Part shown: positions 8,932-16,948 of the stretch, one piece after another | Numbering within the stretch: position 1 is the stretch's first letter | How the letters are laid out: each line of letters opens with the position of its first letter | Source: PALSA-894 sp963734185 | GTDB taxonomy: Bacteria; Pseudomonadota; Alphaproteobacteria; Rhizobiales; Xanthobacteraceae | Direction: 5' to 3' | Assembly: GCA_963734185.1 (NCBI GenBank) | Contig: CAVTGA010000001.1 | Coordinates: 806,001 to 870,000, forward strand | DNA: 64,000 nt | Notes under the pieces: model-generated | Told to the model about the DNA's origin: nothing | Seen by the model: the letters and a program-made list of their open reading frames with translations, nothing else | The model's database searches: none | Position numbers and translations under genes: made by a program

Positions 8932-8936
8932 GGGCG

Positions 8937-10022
8937 GTGCGCGGCTTGGTTCACATCCTGTTCGCCATCCTCGCGGCGTTCGCTGCGGCGAGCCCTGCGG
9001 CTGCACCGGACGCGGCGCGACCGAAACTCCAGACCAACGAAGCCTATGTCGACGAGGTAACGGCCAGGACGACGCTTGCGATCGACGATCCGATGGCCGT
9101 GTTCGCGTTCGTGTTCGGCAGCCTGCCGGAGCGCGTAAAAGTCTACCCGACCGAGAACTACTACTACTTCGCCTTCATTCACAACGGCCGGCGCTACGCC
9201 GGCAACATCCGGCTCGACGCCAGCAATCGCGACGACGGCAAGGCCGATTTCGCCTATTTCGAGGACACCTCGGATTGGAACGACGATACGTCGATCAAAC
9301 ACCTGTTGCTCGACGGCTCGCTCGGCGTCGCGGTCGACAAGCTCGAGCGCTTCGTCTATCGCGTCTCTTACCGAGGCAAGAGCGTCGTGTTTGCGCTCAA
9401 CGATCTGTCCGGCGTCAAGCCGCCGCCGACCGCGATCGGCGCGGATGAGGCTTTCCTCGGGCCGATCTTCGATGAGTCGGCGATCCGCTTCTTCCTCGTC
9501 TACAATGCGAAACAGAAGGCGTTCCATTACCTCCTCGACGAGACGGTCGCCGTGGCGGAAGACTTCTTCCGCGCGCAAGGCACCGACCGCATCCTGATCG
9601 GCAAGCGCACGGGCTTTGCCTTCTACCGCGATTATCGACTGAACCGAAAAATCCTGATCGGTGTGTACGAGGGCAACTGGCGCGCCAACAACTACTTCGA
9701 CGGACCGTTCGATCAGTTGCCCGATAACTTCATCGAAGGCGACGTGCTGCAGCGCGCCATCCTTGACCTCAAGCCCGAGCTCAAAGGCAAGATCGACCGC
9801 TTCGGCGGCTCGCCGGACGGGCAGTTCCGCCACAGGATCGCGCCCTACTTGCGCTATCGCACCGAGGGTGATCTCTACCCCGTGCACGGCTGCGCGACGC
9901 GCAACAAGAATCGCGCCTCCGCCTATGTCAGGTGCTTCGTCGGCGGCGACGCTCAGCGGGAGTCCGATGAGCCCCGGGATCGAAACAAGAAGTCGGCCAA
10001 ACGCAAGCCGGGTGGCCGCTAG
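8937..10022 (+). CDS. Exported protein of unknown function
   Basis: I do not recognise this 361-residue protein. With the GTG start at 8937 (5 bp after era) it opens with a short hydrophobic segment and Ala-rich cleavage region (LVHILFAILAAFAAASPAAA), a likely Sec signal peptide. The mature part is rich in Asp, Tyr and Phe (YPTENYYYFAFIHNGRRYAGNIRLD) and looks like a mixed alpha/beta domain; the C-terminus is Arg/Lys-rich. The frame is also open back through era, but that stretch is only an era shadow. The position between era and recO suggests co-transcription; a periplasmic role is inferred from the signal only. Confidence 0.7.
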   Translation: MRGLVHILFAILAAFAAASPAAAPDAARPKLQTNEAYVDEVTARTTLAIDDPMAVFAFVFGSLPERVKVYPTENYYYFAFIHNGRRYAGNIRLDASNRDDGKADFAYFEDTSDWNDDTSIKHLLLDGSLGVAVDKLERFVYRVSYRGKSVVFALNDLSGVKPPPTAIGADEAFLGPIFDESAIRFFLVYNAKQKAFHYLLDETVAVAEDFFRAQGTDRILIGKRTGFAFYRDYRLNRKILIGVYEGNWRANNYFDGPFDQLPDNFIEGDVLQRAILDLKPELKGKIDRFGGSPDGQFRHRIAPYLRYRTEGDLYPVHGCATRNKNRASAYVRCFVGGDAQRESDEPRDRNKKSAKRKPGGR

Positions 10023-10041
10023 AATCGGATAGCTTGCCGCC

Positions 10042-10791
10042 ATGGAATGGACCGATGAAGGCATCGTGCTGGGGTCACGCCGCCACGGCGAGGCGAACGC
10101 CATCCTCGAAGTGATGACGCGCGGCCACGGGCGCCATCTCGGGCTGGTGCGCGGTGGAGCGGGTTCGCGCCTGCGGCCGACGCTGCAGCCGGGCAATGGC
10201 GTACGCGTGACGTGGCGCGCGCGGCTCGACGAGCATCTCGGTCACTACGCGGTCGAGGGATTGACCTTGCGCGCGGCATCGTTCCTCGGGCTCGCGCACG
10301 CGGTCTACGGCGTCATGCATCTCGCCGCGCTCTGCCGCCTGCTGCCCGAGCGCGATCCGCATGAGGCCGTGCACGATGCGCTTGCCGCGGTCCTCGATCA
10401 CATCGAAGAGCGCATGGTCGCGGCGGCGCTGATCGCTCGCTTCGAGTTGGATCTGCTCGGCGAACTCGGCTTCGGGCTCGATCTTGCGCAATGCGCCGTC
10501 ACCGGAGCGCGCGCCGAACTGGCCTACGTGTCGCCGAAGTCGGGCCGCGCGGTGTCGCGGCAGGCTGGCGCGCCGTGGGACGAACGGCTGTTGCGCCTGC
10601 CGCCCTTCCTGCGCGAAGCAGCAGTGCCCGGCGCGCCGGCGGCCGGCGATCTCGCCGATGCCTTCACGCTCACCGGCTTCTTCCTTGCGCGCAATGTGAC
10701 GGAGCCGCGCGGCGCAGGCCTTCCGCCCGAGCGCGATCGCTTCATCGCGGCGGCTCTTTCCAACCGTCCTCGCGCTGTCGCAGCCGGTTGA
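10042..10791 (+). CDS. recO: DNA repair protein RecO
   Basis: A RecFOR recombination mediator that anneals DNA and loads RecA on SSB-coated gaps. The N-terminus MEWTDEGIVLGSRRHGEANAI is the family OB-fold start, followed by the helical C-terminal half with HAVYGVMHLAALCRLLPERD. 249 aa is normal for alphaproteobacteria. It lacks the zinc-ribbon cysteines of some RecO proteins, which is usual in this class. Last gene of the rsh-recO run; a GC-rich hairpin and a repeat cluster follow. Confidence 0.93.
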   Translation: MEWTDEGIVLGSRRHGEANAILEVMTRGHGRHLGLVRGGAGSRLRPTLQPGNGVRVTWRARLDEHLGHYAVEGLTLRAASFLGLAHAVYGVMHLAALCRLLPERDPHEAVHDALAAVLDHIEERMVAAALIARFELDLLGELGFGLDLAQCAVTGARAELAYVSPKSGRAVSRQAGAPWDERLLRLPPFLREAAVPGAPAAGDLADAFTLTGFFLARNVTEPRGAGLPPERDRFIAAALSNRPRAVAAG

Positions 10792-10798
10792 CACGCGA

Positions 10799-10823
10799 AC
10801 GGGCCGGCGCCCGGCCGGCCCGT
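10799..10823 (+). terminator. GC-rich hairpin after recO
   Basis: ACGGGCCGG and CCGGCCCGT form a perfect 9-bp stem with a 7-base loop, 8 bp after the recO stop. There is no T-tract, so termination is possible but not certain. Confidence 0.4.
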
Positions 10824-10836
10824 CGTCGATCCCGGG

Positions 10837-10913
10837 CTAGTGTCCCGATTCCGAAGTTCGCTGGTGTTTGCGGCATTACTCGGAAGCGAACTTCGGAATC
10901 AAAGGGACACTAG
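10837..10913. repeat. Palindromic repeat, CTAGTGTCCC type, first hairpin
   Basis: Left arm 10837-10862 begins CTAGTGTCCCGATTCCGAAG; right arm 10885-10913 is its reverse complement except for an AAA insertion. Both ends are CTAG. The same sequence family recurs as a half copy at 40605-40630. Confidence 0.75.
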
Positions 10914-10926
10914 CAACTCCATGATT

Positions 10927-11004
10927 CTAGTGCCCCTTTTGAACCCGAAGTTCGCAACCGACCTTGCAGCACGATGCGTGCGAGCTTCGGGTTCGGGGCA
11001 CTAG
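10927..11004. repeat. Palindromic repeat, CTAGTGCCCC type, second hairpin
   Basis: Left arm 10927-10956 (CTAGTGCCCC, TTTT insertion, GAACCCGAAGTTCGCA) and right arm 10979-11004 (reverse complement without the insertion). It is related to the preceding hairpin, so the two together form a four-arm structure. The downstream small gene on the minus strand stops 5 bp beyond it. Confidence 0.7.
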
Positions 11005-11008
11005 TGGA

Positions 11009-11215
11009 TCAGAAACAGATGCGACGGCGGCAGGAGCCGTCCCAGCGGCGGCTGACGCACCGGCAGCGGCGGTAGCGCTGGACCTGCTCGATCAAAGAGG
11101 TGCTGTCGACGGCAGAGCCGATCGCTGTGCCGCTGATGGGCGCAGCGGAGACGCCGGCGGTGCCGACGAGGCCGATGCCGGCGGCGAGAAGCATGGTCAT
11201 GAAGATCATCCGCAT
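11009..11215 (-). CDS. Small secreted Arg/Cys-rich peptide (paralogue 1)
   Basis: 68 residues: an N-terminal signal peptide (MRMIFMTMLLAAGIGLVGTAGVSA, cut likely after A-x-A before APISG), then a short basic mature part with RYRRCRC and a C-terminal CRRRICF. The ATG at 11215 is fixed by AGGAG 7 bp upstream. Its closest relative is the next gene upstream: both share the signal peptide and the A-A-P-I-S-G sequence. Related small exported proteins are frequent in Bradyrhizobium-like genomes and have no known role. The gene ends 5 bp from the palindromic repeat. Confidence 0.65.
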   Translation of the reverse strand: MRMIFMTMLLAAGIGLVGTAGVSAAPISGTAIGSAVDSTSLIEQVQRYRRCRCVSRRWDGSCRRRICF

Positions 11216-11339
11216 TGTTTCGCTCCTTGTGTGATTCCTGAAGAGGACCAGCAACCTGCGGCGCTGCCGCGAGGCCAAGCACGCTCATCCCACGCGTCGC
11301 AAATCATTCGCCGAAGTCCCGCGGACCTCGAAAACACGC

Positions 11340-11366
11340 AGGCCGGCTCGTGTCGCGAGCCGGCCT
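11340..11366 (-). terminator. Terminator of the second small secreted peptide gene
   Basis: An 11-bp perfect stem (AGGCCGGCTCG / CGAGCCGGCCT) with a 5-base loop, 26 bp after the stop of the minus-strand gene. Read on that strand it is followed by GCGTGTTTTC, giving a short T-tract. Confidence 0.65.
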
Positions 11367-11391
11367 GGCCTTCATGAATTCGTCGGTCGCG

Positions 11392-11640
11392 TTACCAGCA
11401 CACGCGCCAGCAGCGGCCGTACGGATTGCAGCGCCAACGGCAGCGCGGGCCCCAGTGGCGGCGAGGACCACCCCAACGGCGACCGCTGCCCCAGCGCCAG
11501 TGTTGCACGGTCTGGACGTCGCTCAGACCGGCCGCGGCCTCGCCGAGCGGAATTCCGCTGATCGGCGCGGCGGAGACGCCGGCTGTCCCGGCAAGCCCGA
11601 CGCCTGCCGCGACGATCATTCCAAGCAAGATATTACGCAT
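11392..11640 (-). CDS. Small secreted Trp/Arg/Cys-rich peptide (paralogue 2)
   Basis: 82 residues. Signal peptide MRNILLGMIVAAGVGLAGTAG followed by the same A-A-P-I-S-G junction as the neighbouring paralogue, then a mature part dominated by Trp, Arg, Gly, Pro and Cys (HWRWGSGRRWGG; CRWRCNPYGRCWRVCW). The four terminal-region cysteines could form disulfides or bind metal in the periplasm; this is inference. A strong purine-rich ribosome binding site (AGGAGAGGA) precedes the ATG. The two genes look like a tandem duplication whose mature halves have diverged. Confidence 0.7.
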   Translation of the reverse strand: MRNILLGMIVAAGVGLAGTAGVSAAPISGIPLGEAAAGLSDVQTVQHWRWGSGRRWGGPRRHWGPRCRWRCNPYGRCWRVCW

Positions 11641-11890
11641 TTCTGTATTCTCCTCTCCTGGGCCTCATCGGCTGAAAACATGCGGAACGCTTCGGGGTTC
11701 CACCTACCTCCGGTCGATCCGCATTGGTCAGCCAGACCGCACAGCCTGAACGAGAGCGTTTTGTCAGTCTAGATGACCGTGACGCCAAATCCCGCTGTGT
11801 CGCCCTCATATTAGCCGGTCGAATACGGACAAGTCGTGACGGCGACGTTCATCTCTTGTTCATCGACCGGCCGGGCATTACCCAGAGGCC

Positions 11891-14134
11891 ATGGGCAAGC
11901 AAATGATTCCCCCCGAGCGCGACGCGGTGCAGGAGATCGCCCTGCGCGAGGCGCTGGAGGAGCGCTATCTCGCCTATGCGCTCTCCACCATCATGCACCG
12001 CGCGCTGCCCGACGCGCGTGACGGCATGAAGCCGGTGCACCGCCGCATCCTCTACGGTATGCGTCTGCTGCGGCTGGAGCCCGGCACCGCGTTCAAGAAG
12101 TCGGCCAAGATCGTCGGCGACGTGATGGGCAATTTCCATCCGCACGGCGATCAGGCGATCTACGACGCGCTGGTGCGGCTGGCGCAGGATTTCGCGTCGC
12201 GCTACCCGCTGATCGACGGGCAGGGCAATTTCGGCAACATCGACGGCGATAACCCGGCCGCCTACCGTTATACGGAAGCGCGCATGACCGAGGTTGCGCG
12301 GCTTCTGCTCGATGGCATCGACGACGACGCGGTCGACTTCCGGCCGAACTACGACGGCCAGTCGGAAGAGCCGGTGGTGTTGCCGGCGGCGTTCCCGAAC
12401 CTGCTCGCCAACGGCGCGCAGGGCATCGCGGTGGGCATGGCGACATCCATTCCACCGCACAACGTCGCGGAGCTGTGCGATGCCGCGCTGTTTCTCGTCG
12501 ACAACCCGAACGCACGCTCGAAGACCCTGCTCAAGTTCGTGCCCGGACCGGATTTCCCGACCGGCGGGTTGATCGTCGATCCGCGCAACGAGATCGCCGA
12601 GGCCTACGCAACCGGGCGCGGCTCGTTCCGCGTGCGCGCGCGCTGGAGCACGGAAGACACCGGCCGCGGCACATATCTCGTCATCGTCACGGAAATTCCC
12701 TACCAGGTGCAGAAGTCGCGATTGGTCGAGCGCATCGCCGAGCTGATCAACGAGAAGAAGCTGCCGCTGGTCGCCGACGTGCGCGACGAGTCGGCCGAGG
12801 ATATCCGCCTCGTCATCGAGCCGCGTGCGCGCACGGTCGACGCCGAGCTGATGATGGAGTCGCTGTTCAAGCTCACGGAGCTCGAGAGCCGCATTCCGCT
12901 CAACATGAACGTGCTGATGAAGGGCAGGATCCCGCGCGTCGTGGGACTTGCCGAGGTGCTGCGCGAATGGCTCGACCATCGGCGCGACGTGCTGCTGCGC
13001 CGCACCAAGTTCCGCCTCAGGCAGATCGAGCATCGGCTCGAAGTGCTCGGCGGCTATCTCGTCGCCTATCTCAACCTCGACAAGGTCATCAAGATCATCC
13101 GCAATGAGGACGAGCCCAAGCCCGTCCTGATGAAGACGTTCAAGCTGACCGACGTGCAGGCCGACGCCATCCTCAACATGCGGCTGCGCAACCTGCGCAA
13201 GCTCGAGGAGATGGAGATCCGCAAGGAGGACAAGGACCTGCGCGTGGAGAAGACGAAGCTCGAAGAGCTCCTGCGCTCGGAAAAGCAGCAGTGGGGTACC
13301 GTCACGCAGCAGATCAAGGACCTGCGCGAACAATTCGGCCGCAAGACGCCGCTCGGCAAGCGCCGCACCGGCTTTGCCGAGGCACCCGAGCACGACGAGG
13401 CGGCGATCGAGGAGGCGCTGGTCGAGCGCGAGCCCGTCACGATCGTGGTCTCCGAAAAGGGCTGGATCCGTGCGCTGCGCGGCCATGTCGAGGATTTGGC
13501 GGGTCTTGCCTTCAAGGCCGACGACAGGCTGAAGCTCGCGTTCTTCGCCGAGACGACGTCGAAATGCCTGATGTTCGCGACCAACGGGCGCTTCTACACC
13601 CTTGAAGCCTCCAAGCTGCCGGGCGGGCGCGGGCACGGCGAGCCGATCCGCCTGTTCGTCGATCTGGAGCAGGAAAGCGACATCGTCACGGTATTCCCGT
13701 TCCAGGGCGGGCGAAAATTCCTGGTGGCCAGCCACCAGGGCAACGGCTTCGTGGTGGCCGAGGACGAGTGCCTGGCCAATACGCGCAAGGGCAAGCAGGT
13801 GCTCAACCTCAAAAGCCCTGACGAAGCGCGCGCGGTCTCGACCATCGCGGGCGAACTGGTCGCGACCATCGGCGACAACCGCAAGATGGTGGTGTTCCCG
13901 CTCGCGCAGGTGCCGGAGATGGCGCGCGGGCGCGGCGTGCGGCTGCAGCGCTACCGGGACGGCGGGCTGTCGGACATGAAGACGTTCACGGCCGGCGAGG
14001 GGCTCTCCTGGACCGATGCGGCGGGGCGTGCCTTCTCGCTCACCCTCAAGGAGCTTGCCGACTGGCGCGGCAACCGCGCCGACGCTGGGCGTCTCGCCCC
14101 GAAGGGCTTCCCAAGGTCGAACAAGTTCGGCTGA
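11891..14134 (+). CDS. parC: DNA topoisomerase IV subunit A
   Basis: The DNA-cutting subunit that, with ParE, decatenates replicated chromosomes. The winged-helix/tower region carries HPHGDQAIYDALVRLAQ (83-99) and the catalytic tyrosine Y127 in YRYTEARMT. The C-terminal beta-pinwheel (about 500-745) is the short degenerate type of ParC rather than GyrA, and 747 aa fits ParC. Residue 88, equivalent to the quinolone-contact serine of E. coli ParC/GyrA, is Gln. ATG at 11891; an upstream ATG-rich stretch looks non-coding. Confidence 0.95.
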   Translation: MGKQMIPPERDAVQEIALREALEERYLAYALSTIMHRALPDARDGMKPVHRRILYGMRLLRLEPGTAFKKSAKIVGDVMGNFHPHGDQAIYDALVRLAQDFASRYPLIDGQGNFGNIDGDNPAAYRYTEARMTEVARLLLDGIDDDAVDFRPNYDGQSEEPVVLPAAFPNLLANGAQGIAVGMATSIPPHNVAELCDAALFLVDNPNARSKTLLKFVPGPDFPTGGLIVDPRNEIAEAYATGRGSFRVRARWSTEDTGRGTYLVIVTEIPYQVQKSRLVERIAELINEKKLPLVADVRDESAEDIRLVIEPRARTVDAELMMESLFKLTELESRIPLNMNVLMKGRIPRVVGLAEVLREWLDHRRDVLLRRTKFRLRQIEHRLEVLGGYLVAYLNLDKVIKIIRNEDEPKPVLMKTFKLTDVQADAILNMRLRNLRKLEEMEIRKEDKDLRVEKTKLEELLRSEKQQWGTVTQQIKDLREQFGRKTPLGKRRTGFAEAPEHDEAAIEEALVEREPVTIVVSEKGWIRALRGHVEDLAGLAFKADDRLKLAFFAETTSKCLMFATNGRFYTLEASKLPGGRGHGEPIRLFVDLEQESDIVTVFPFQGGRKFLVASHQGNGFVVAEDECLANTRKGKQVLNLKSPDEARAVSTIAGELVATIGDNRKMVVFPLAQVPEMARGRGVRLQRYRDGGLSDMKTFTAGEGLSWTDAAGRAFSLTLKELADWRGNRADAGRLAPKGFPRSNKFG

Positions 14135-14195
14135 GCGGGTCCCGCCATTTGCCTTTGGCATGCAGTTGCGCTGCGTGCCGGCGGCAAATCTGCTA

Positions 14196-14212
14196 TTGCG
14201 AATTATTCGCAA
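14196..14212. promoter_or_regulatory. Fur/Mur-like operator upstream of mntH
   Basis: A perfect 17-bp palindrome, TTGCGAATTATTCGCAA, 33 bp before the mntH start. Its form (GAATTATTC core with symmetric TGC/GCA flanks) resembles the boxes of the Fur/Mur/Irr family in alphaproteobacteria, where Mur represses mntH with manganese. Binding is inferred from the sequence and the gene it precedes. Confidence 0.6.
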
Positions 14213-14245
14213 CTAGTTAAGATGCGGCAGGCTGGAGGAATAGCG

Positions 14246-15598
14246 ATGGCGGTTCAGACCACAGTAGAGCCGGTGCCGGCTGAGGCCGGGTGGCGACGGC
14301 CGCGCGGAACGCCGTCGCTGTCGGAGGTATTCGGCACCATCCGCACCCGGCCGAGCGGCTCGTTCTGGAGCAAGCTGGTCGCCTTCCTCGGGCCCGGCTA
14401 TCTGGTCGCGGTCGGCTATATGGACCCCGGCAACTGGGCGACCTCGCTCGCCGGCGGCTCCAAGTTCGGCTACGCGCTGCTCGTCGTCGCGCTCGTGTCC
14501 AACATCATCGCGATCGTCCTCCAGGCGCTGTGCGCGCGGCTCGGGATCGCGTCGGGACGCGATCTGGCGCAGGCCTGCCGCGACGCCTTCCCGCGCTGGG
14601 TGGCCTATCCGCTGTGGCTGCTCGCCGAGATCGCGATCTGCGCCACCGATCTGGCCGAGGTGATCGGCACGGCGATCGGCCTCAACCTCCTGTTCGGCGT
14701 TCCGCTCGAGATCGGGGTCATCATCACCGCGCTCGACGTGTTCCTGATCCTGTGGATGCAGAACCTCGGCTTCCGCTGGATCGAAGCGTTCATCGTAACC
14801 TTGCTCGGCGTCATTACGGTGTGCTTCGCGATCCAGATCGCGATGGCGGATCCGGACTGGGGTGCGGTGATCCGCGGCTTTGCGCCGACCGCGAGCGTCG
14901 TGACCAATCCCGACATGCTCTATCTCGCGCTCGGCATCCTCGGCGCCACCGTGATGCCGCACAATCTCTATCTCCACTCCGGCGTGGTGCAGACGCGGCG
15001 CTACGGCGACACGGTGGAGGAGAGGCGCGAGGCGATCACTCTTGCCACCGTCGATTCGACGATCGCGCTGATGTTCGCGCTGCTGATCAATGCCTCGATC
15101 CTGATCCTGGCCGCCGCGACCTTCAACAAGACCGGCAAGACCGACGTCGCCGAGCTCGAGCAGGTGCATTCGTTCCTGGCGCCGCTGCTCGGGTCGTCGA
15201 TCGCACCGACCCTGTTCGGAATCGCGCTGCTCTGTTGCGGCCTCAATTCGACCGTCACCGCCACGCTGTCTGGACAGATCGTGATGGAAGGGTTCCTCGA
15301 CATCCGCCTGCCGCCCTGGGCGCGGCGGCTGGTCACGCGCGCGATCGCCATCGTGCCGGCCGCCATCGTCACCATCTGGTACGGGCAGGAGGGGACGGCC
15401 AAGCTTCTGATCCTGAGCCAAGTGATCTTGAGCCTGCAACTGCCTTTCGCGGTGGTGCCGCTGGTGATGTTCACGGCCGACCGCGCCAAGATGGGCGAAC
15501 TGGTCGCGCCGCGCTGGGTGTCCGCGATCGCCGCGCTGATGGCGCTTCTCATCATCGCGCTGAACGTGAAGCTCCTGTACGATCAGGCGTTCGGATAG
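14246..15598 (+). CDS. mntH: Nramp-family divalent metal transporter (manganese uptake)
   Basis: A proton-coupled importer of Mn2+ and possibly Fe2+ in the inner membrane. The metal-site motifs are present: DPGNW in the first helix and MPHNLYLHSG in the sixth; about eleven membrane segments follow. 450 aa is normal. I start it at the ATG at 14246, where GGAGG lies 9 bp upstream, rather than at the ATG at 14222, which has no such site. The soluble N-terminus of about 45 residues is longer than in E. coli MntH. A Fur/Mur-like palindrome covers the promoter region. Confidence 0.9.
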   Translation: MAVQTTVEPVPAEAGWRRPRGTPSLSEVFGTIRTRPSGSFWSKLVAFLGPGYLVAVGYMDPGNWATSLAGGSKFGYALLVVALVSNIIAIVLQALCARLGIASGRDLAQACRDAFPRWVAYPLWLLAEIAICATDLAEVIGTAIGLNLLFGVPLEIGVIITALDVFLILWMQNLGFRWIEAFIVTLLGVITVCFAIQIAMADPDWGAVIRGFAPTASVVTNPDMLYLALGILGATVMPHNLYLHSGVVQTRRYGDTVEERREAITLATVDSTIALMFALLINASILILAAATFNKTGKTDVAELEQVHSFLAPLLGSSIAPTLFGIALLCCGLNSTVTATLSGQIVMEGFLDIRLPPWARRLVTRAIAIVPAAIVTIWYGQEGTAKLLILSQVILSLQLPFAVVPLVMFTADRAKMGELVAPRWVSAIAALMALLIIALNVKLLYDQAFG

Positions 15599-15740
15599 CG
15601 GTCGAGTTTGGTGCCGCCTTTGGATTAACCGGCCCTCTGCCGTCAGTTCCAGCATTGCCCGCGTTGCCTAGCGCGGAGCGGCGTGATCCGTCGGCGACTT
15701 GCTGGACGCTGAACAGGCGACGCAACCGCGCTCAAGTGCG

Positions 15741-16412
15741 TCACGCGGCTTCCTGTCTAGGCCAGAGCCACAGCGCGAGCAGTGTTGCGGCGAGCGCGCC
15801 GACCAGCTGCGCGACGATGAAACCAGGAACGCCGCTCGGCGCGATGCCTGCGAAGGTGTCTGAAAGCGAACGCGCGGTCGTGACGGCCGGATTGGCGAAT
15901 GAAGTTGAGGCGGTGAACCAATAGGCGGCCGTGATGTAAAGACCGACCGCGTAAGAAACGGCGGCGCGCGCTCCGGCAAGGCAGCCGAAAATGGTCAAGA
16001 GCAGGCCAAAGGTTGCGACCGCCTCCGCGAACCATTGTCCCGCCCCGTGGCGCACCGTCGCGGCGACCTGAATAACGGGAAGCTCGAACATAAGATGTGC
16101 CGCCCAGGCGCCGAGGATCGCTCCGGCCAGTTGCGCGCCGAGATAGACGAGCGCGTCGCGCCAAGCCAGCTCGCCGCGCAAAAGGAATGCGAGCGTCACC
16201 GCCGGATTGAAATGCGCGCCCGAAACGGGACCGAAGACCAGGATGAGAACCGTCAGCATCGCACCGGTCGGCAGCGTGTTGCAGAGCAAGGCAAGGGCGG
16301 CGTTGCCGCCTGCCAACTTCGCCGCCATGATTCCCGAACCGATGACCGCGGCAAGCAGAAAGGCGCTGCCAAGGATTTCGGCGACGGCGCGGCGGGGCAA
16401 GTCGCCGCTCAC
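15741..16412 (-). CDS. aqpS: Aquaglyceroporin of the arsenic operon (AqpS-like)
   Basis: A six-helix MIP channel with two half-helix signatures, HFNPAVT (N69-P70-A71) and SFANPAVTTAR (N174-P175-A176). In Sinorhizobium meliloti AqpS lets arsenite, made by ArsC, leave the cell down its gradient and so replaces an ArsB pump; here it directly follows arsC with a 4-bp overlap, which strongly supports the same role. 223 aa. It is the last gene of the ArsR-led minus-strand unit. Confidence 0.85.
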   Translation of the reverse strand: MSGDLPRRAVAEILGSAFLLAAVIGSGIMAAKLAGGNAALALLCNTLPTGAMLTVLILVFGPVSGAHFNPAVTLAFLLRGELAWRDALVYLGAQLAGAILGAWAAHLMFELPVIQVAATVRHGAGQWFAEAVATFGLLLTIFGCLAGARAAVSYAVGLYITAAYWFTASTSFANPAVTTARSLSDTFAGIAPSGVPGFIVAQLVGALAATLLALWLWPRQEAA

Positions 16413-16933
16413 GTCGTTTCCTTGGCGGTGGCGCCTTCCATGCGGCCGATCTCGCGCAGCTTGGCTTGCACGGTCAAGCTATCGAGCGCCTGCAAGGGGA
16501 GCGCGGCAAAGATTTCGATGCGCCGGTGCAGCATGCGGCAGGCGTCGCTGAAGGCCAGCGCGATTTCGCTCGGCGTTCCGCTCACGGCGGCGGGGTCGGG
16601 CACGCCCCAGTGCGCGGTCATCGGCTTGCCCGGCCACACCGGGCAAGCCTCGCCCGCCGCGTCGTCGCAGACCGTGAAGATGAAATCCAGTTCCGGCGCG
16701 CCTGGCTGCGCGAACTCCTCCCATGACTTCGAGCGGTACCCCGCCGTGGCGTAACCGAGGCGGGCCAGCAGTTGAACCGTGTGTGGGTTTACCAGCCCCT
16801 TGGGATGCGATCCCGCGCTATAGGCGCGGAATTTGCCGGCACCGACCTTGTTGAGGATCGCCTCGGCCAGGATGGAGCGCGCCGAATTTCCGGTGCAGAG
16901 AAACAGCACGTTGTAGCTGTTACTTCCCGACAT
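16409..16933 (-). CDS. arsC: Arsenate reductase, low-molecular-weight phosphatase type
   Basis: Reduces arsenate to arsenite. The P-loop C13-x5-R19 (CTGNSARS) carries the nucleophilic cysteine, and C89 and C97 (VCDDAAGEACPVW) are placed like the resolving pair of thioredoxin-coupled ArsC enzymes. 174 aa is some 35-40 longer than the S. aureus enzyme; the extra length is a C-terminal helical tail from about 140, seen in many proteobacterial members. Overlaps aqpS by 4 bp and follows the hydrolase gene by 15 bp, all on the minus strand. Confidence 0.88.
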   Translation of the reverse strand: MSGSNSYNVLFLCTGNSARSILAEAILNKVGAGKFRAYSAGSHPKGLVNPHTVQLLARLGYATAGYRSKSWEEFAQPGAPELDFIFTVCDDAAGEACPVWPGKPMTAHWGVPDPAAVSGTPSEIALAFSDACRMLHRRIEIFAALPLQALDSLTVQAKLREIGRMEGATAKETT

Positions 16934-16948
16934 TCTTATCCTCGCGTC

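Noticed and set aside
8049..8936. Continuous frame joining an out-of-frame era region with the exported protein
   Set aside because: The first part is era read in the wrong frame; the real protein starts at the GTG at 8937 with a signal peptide.
11724..11906. A 60-codon frame between the small peptide genes and parC
   Set aside because: No ribosome binding site, ends inside parC, composition not protein-like.
11849..14212. A 787-codon minus-strand frame opposite parC
   Set aside because: Antisense shadow of an intact conserved gene; no start signal and low-complexity composition.
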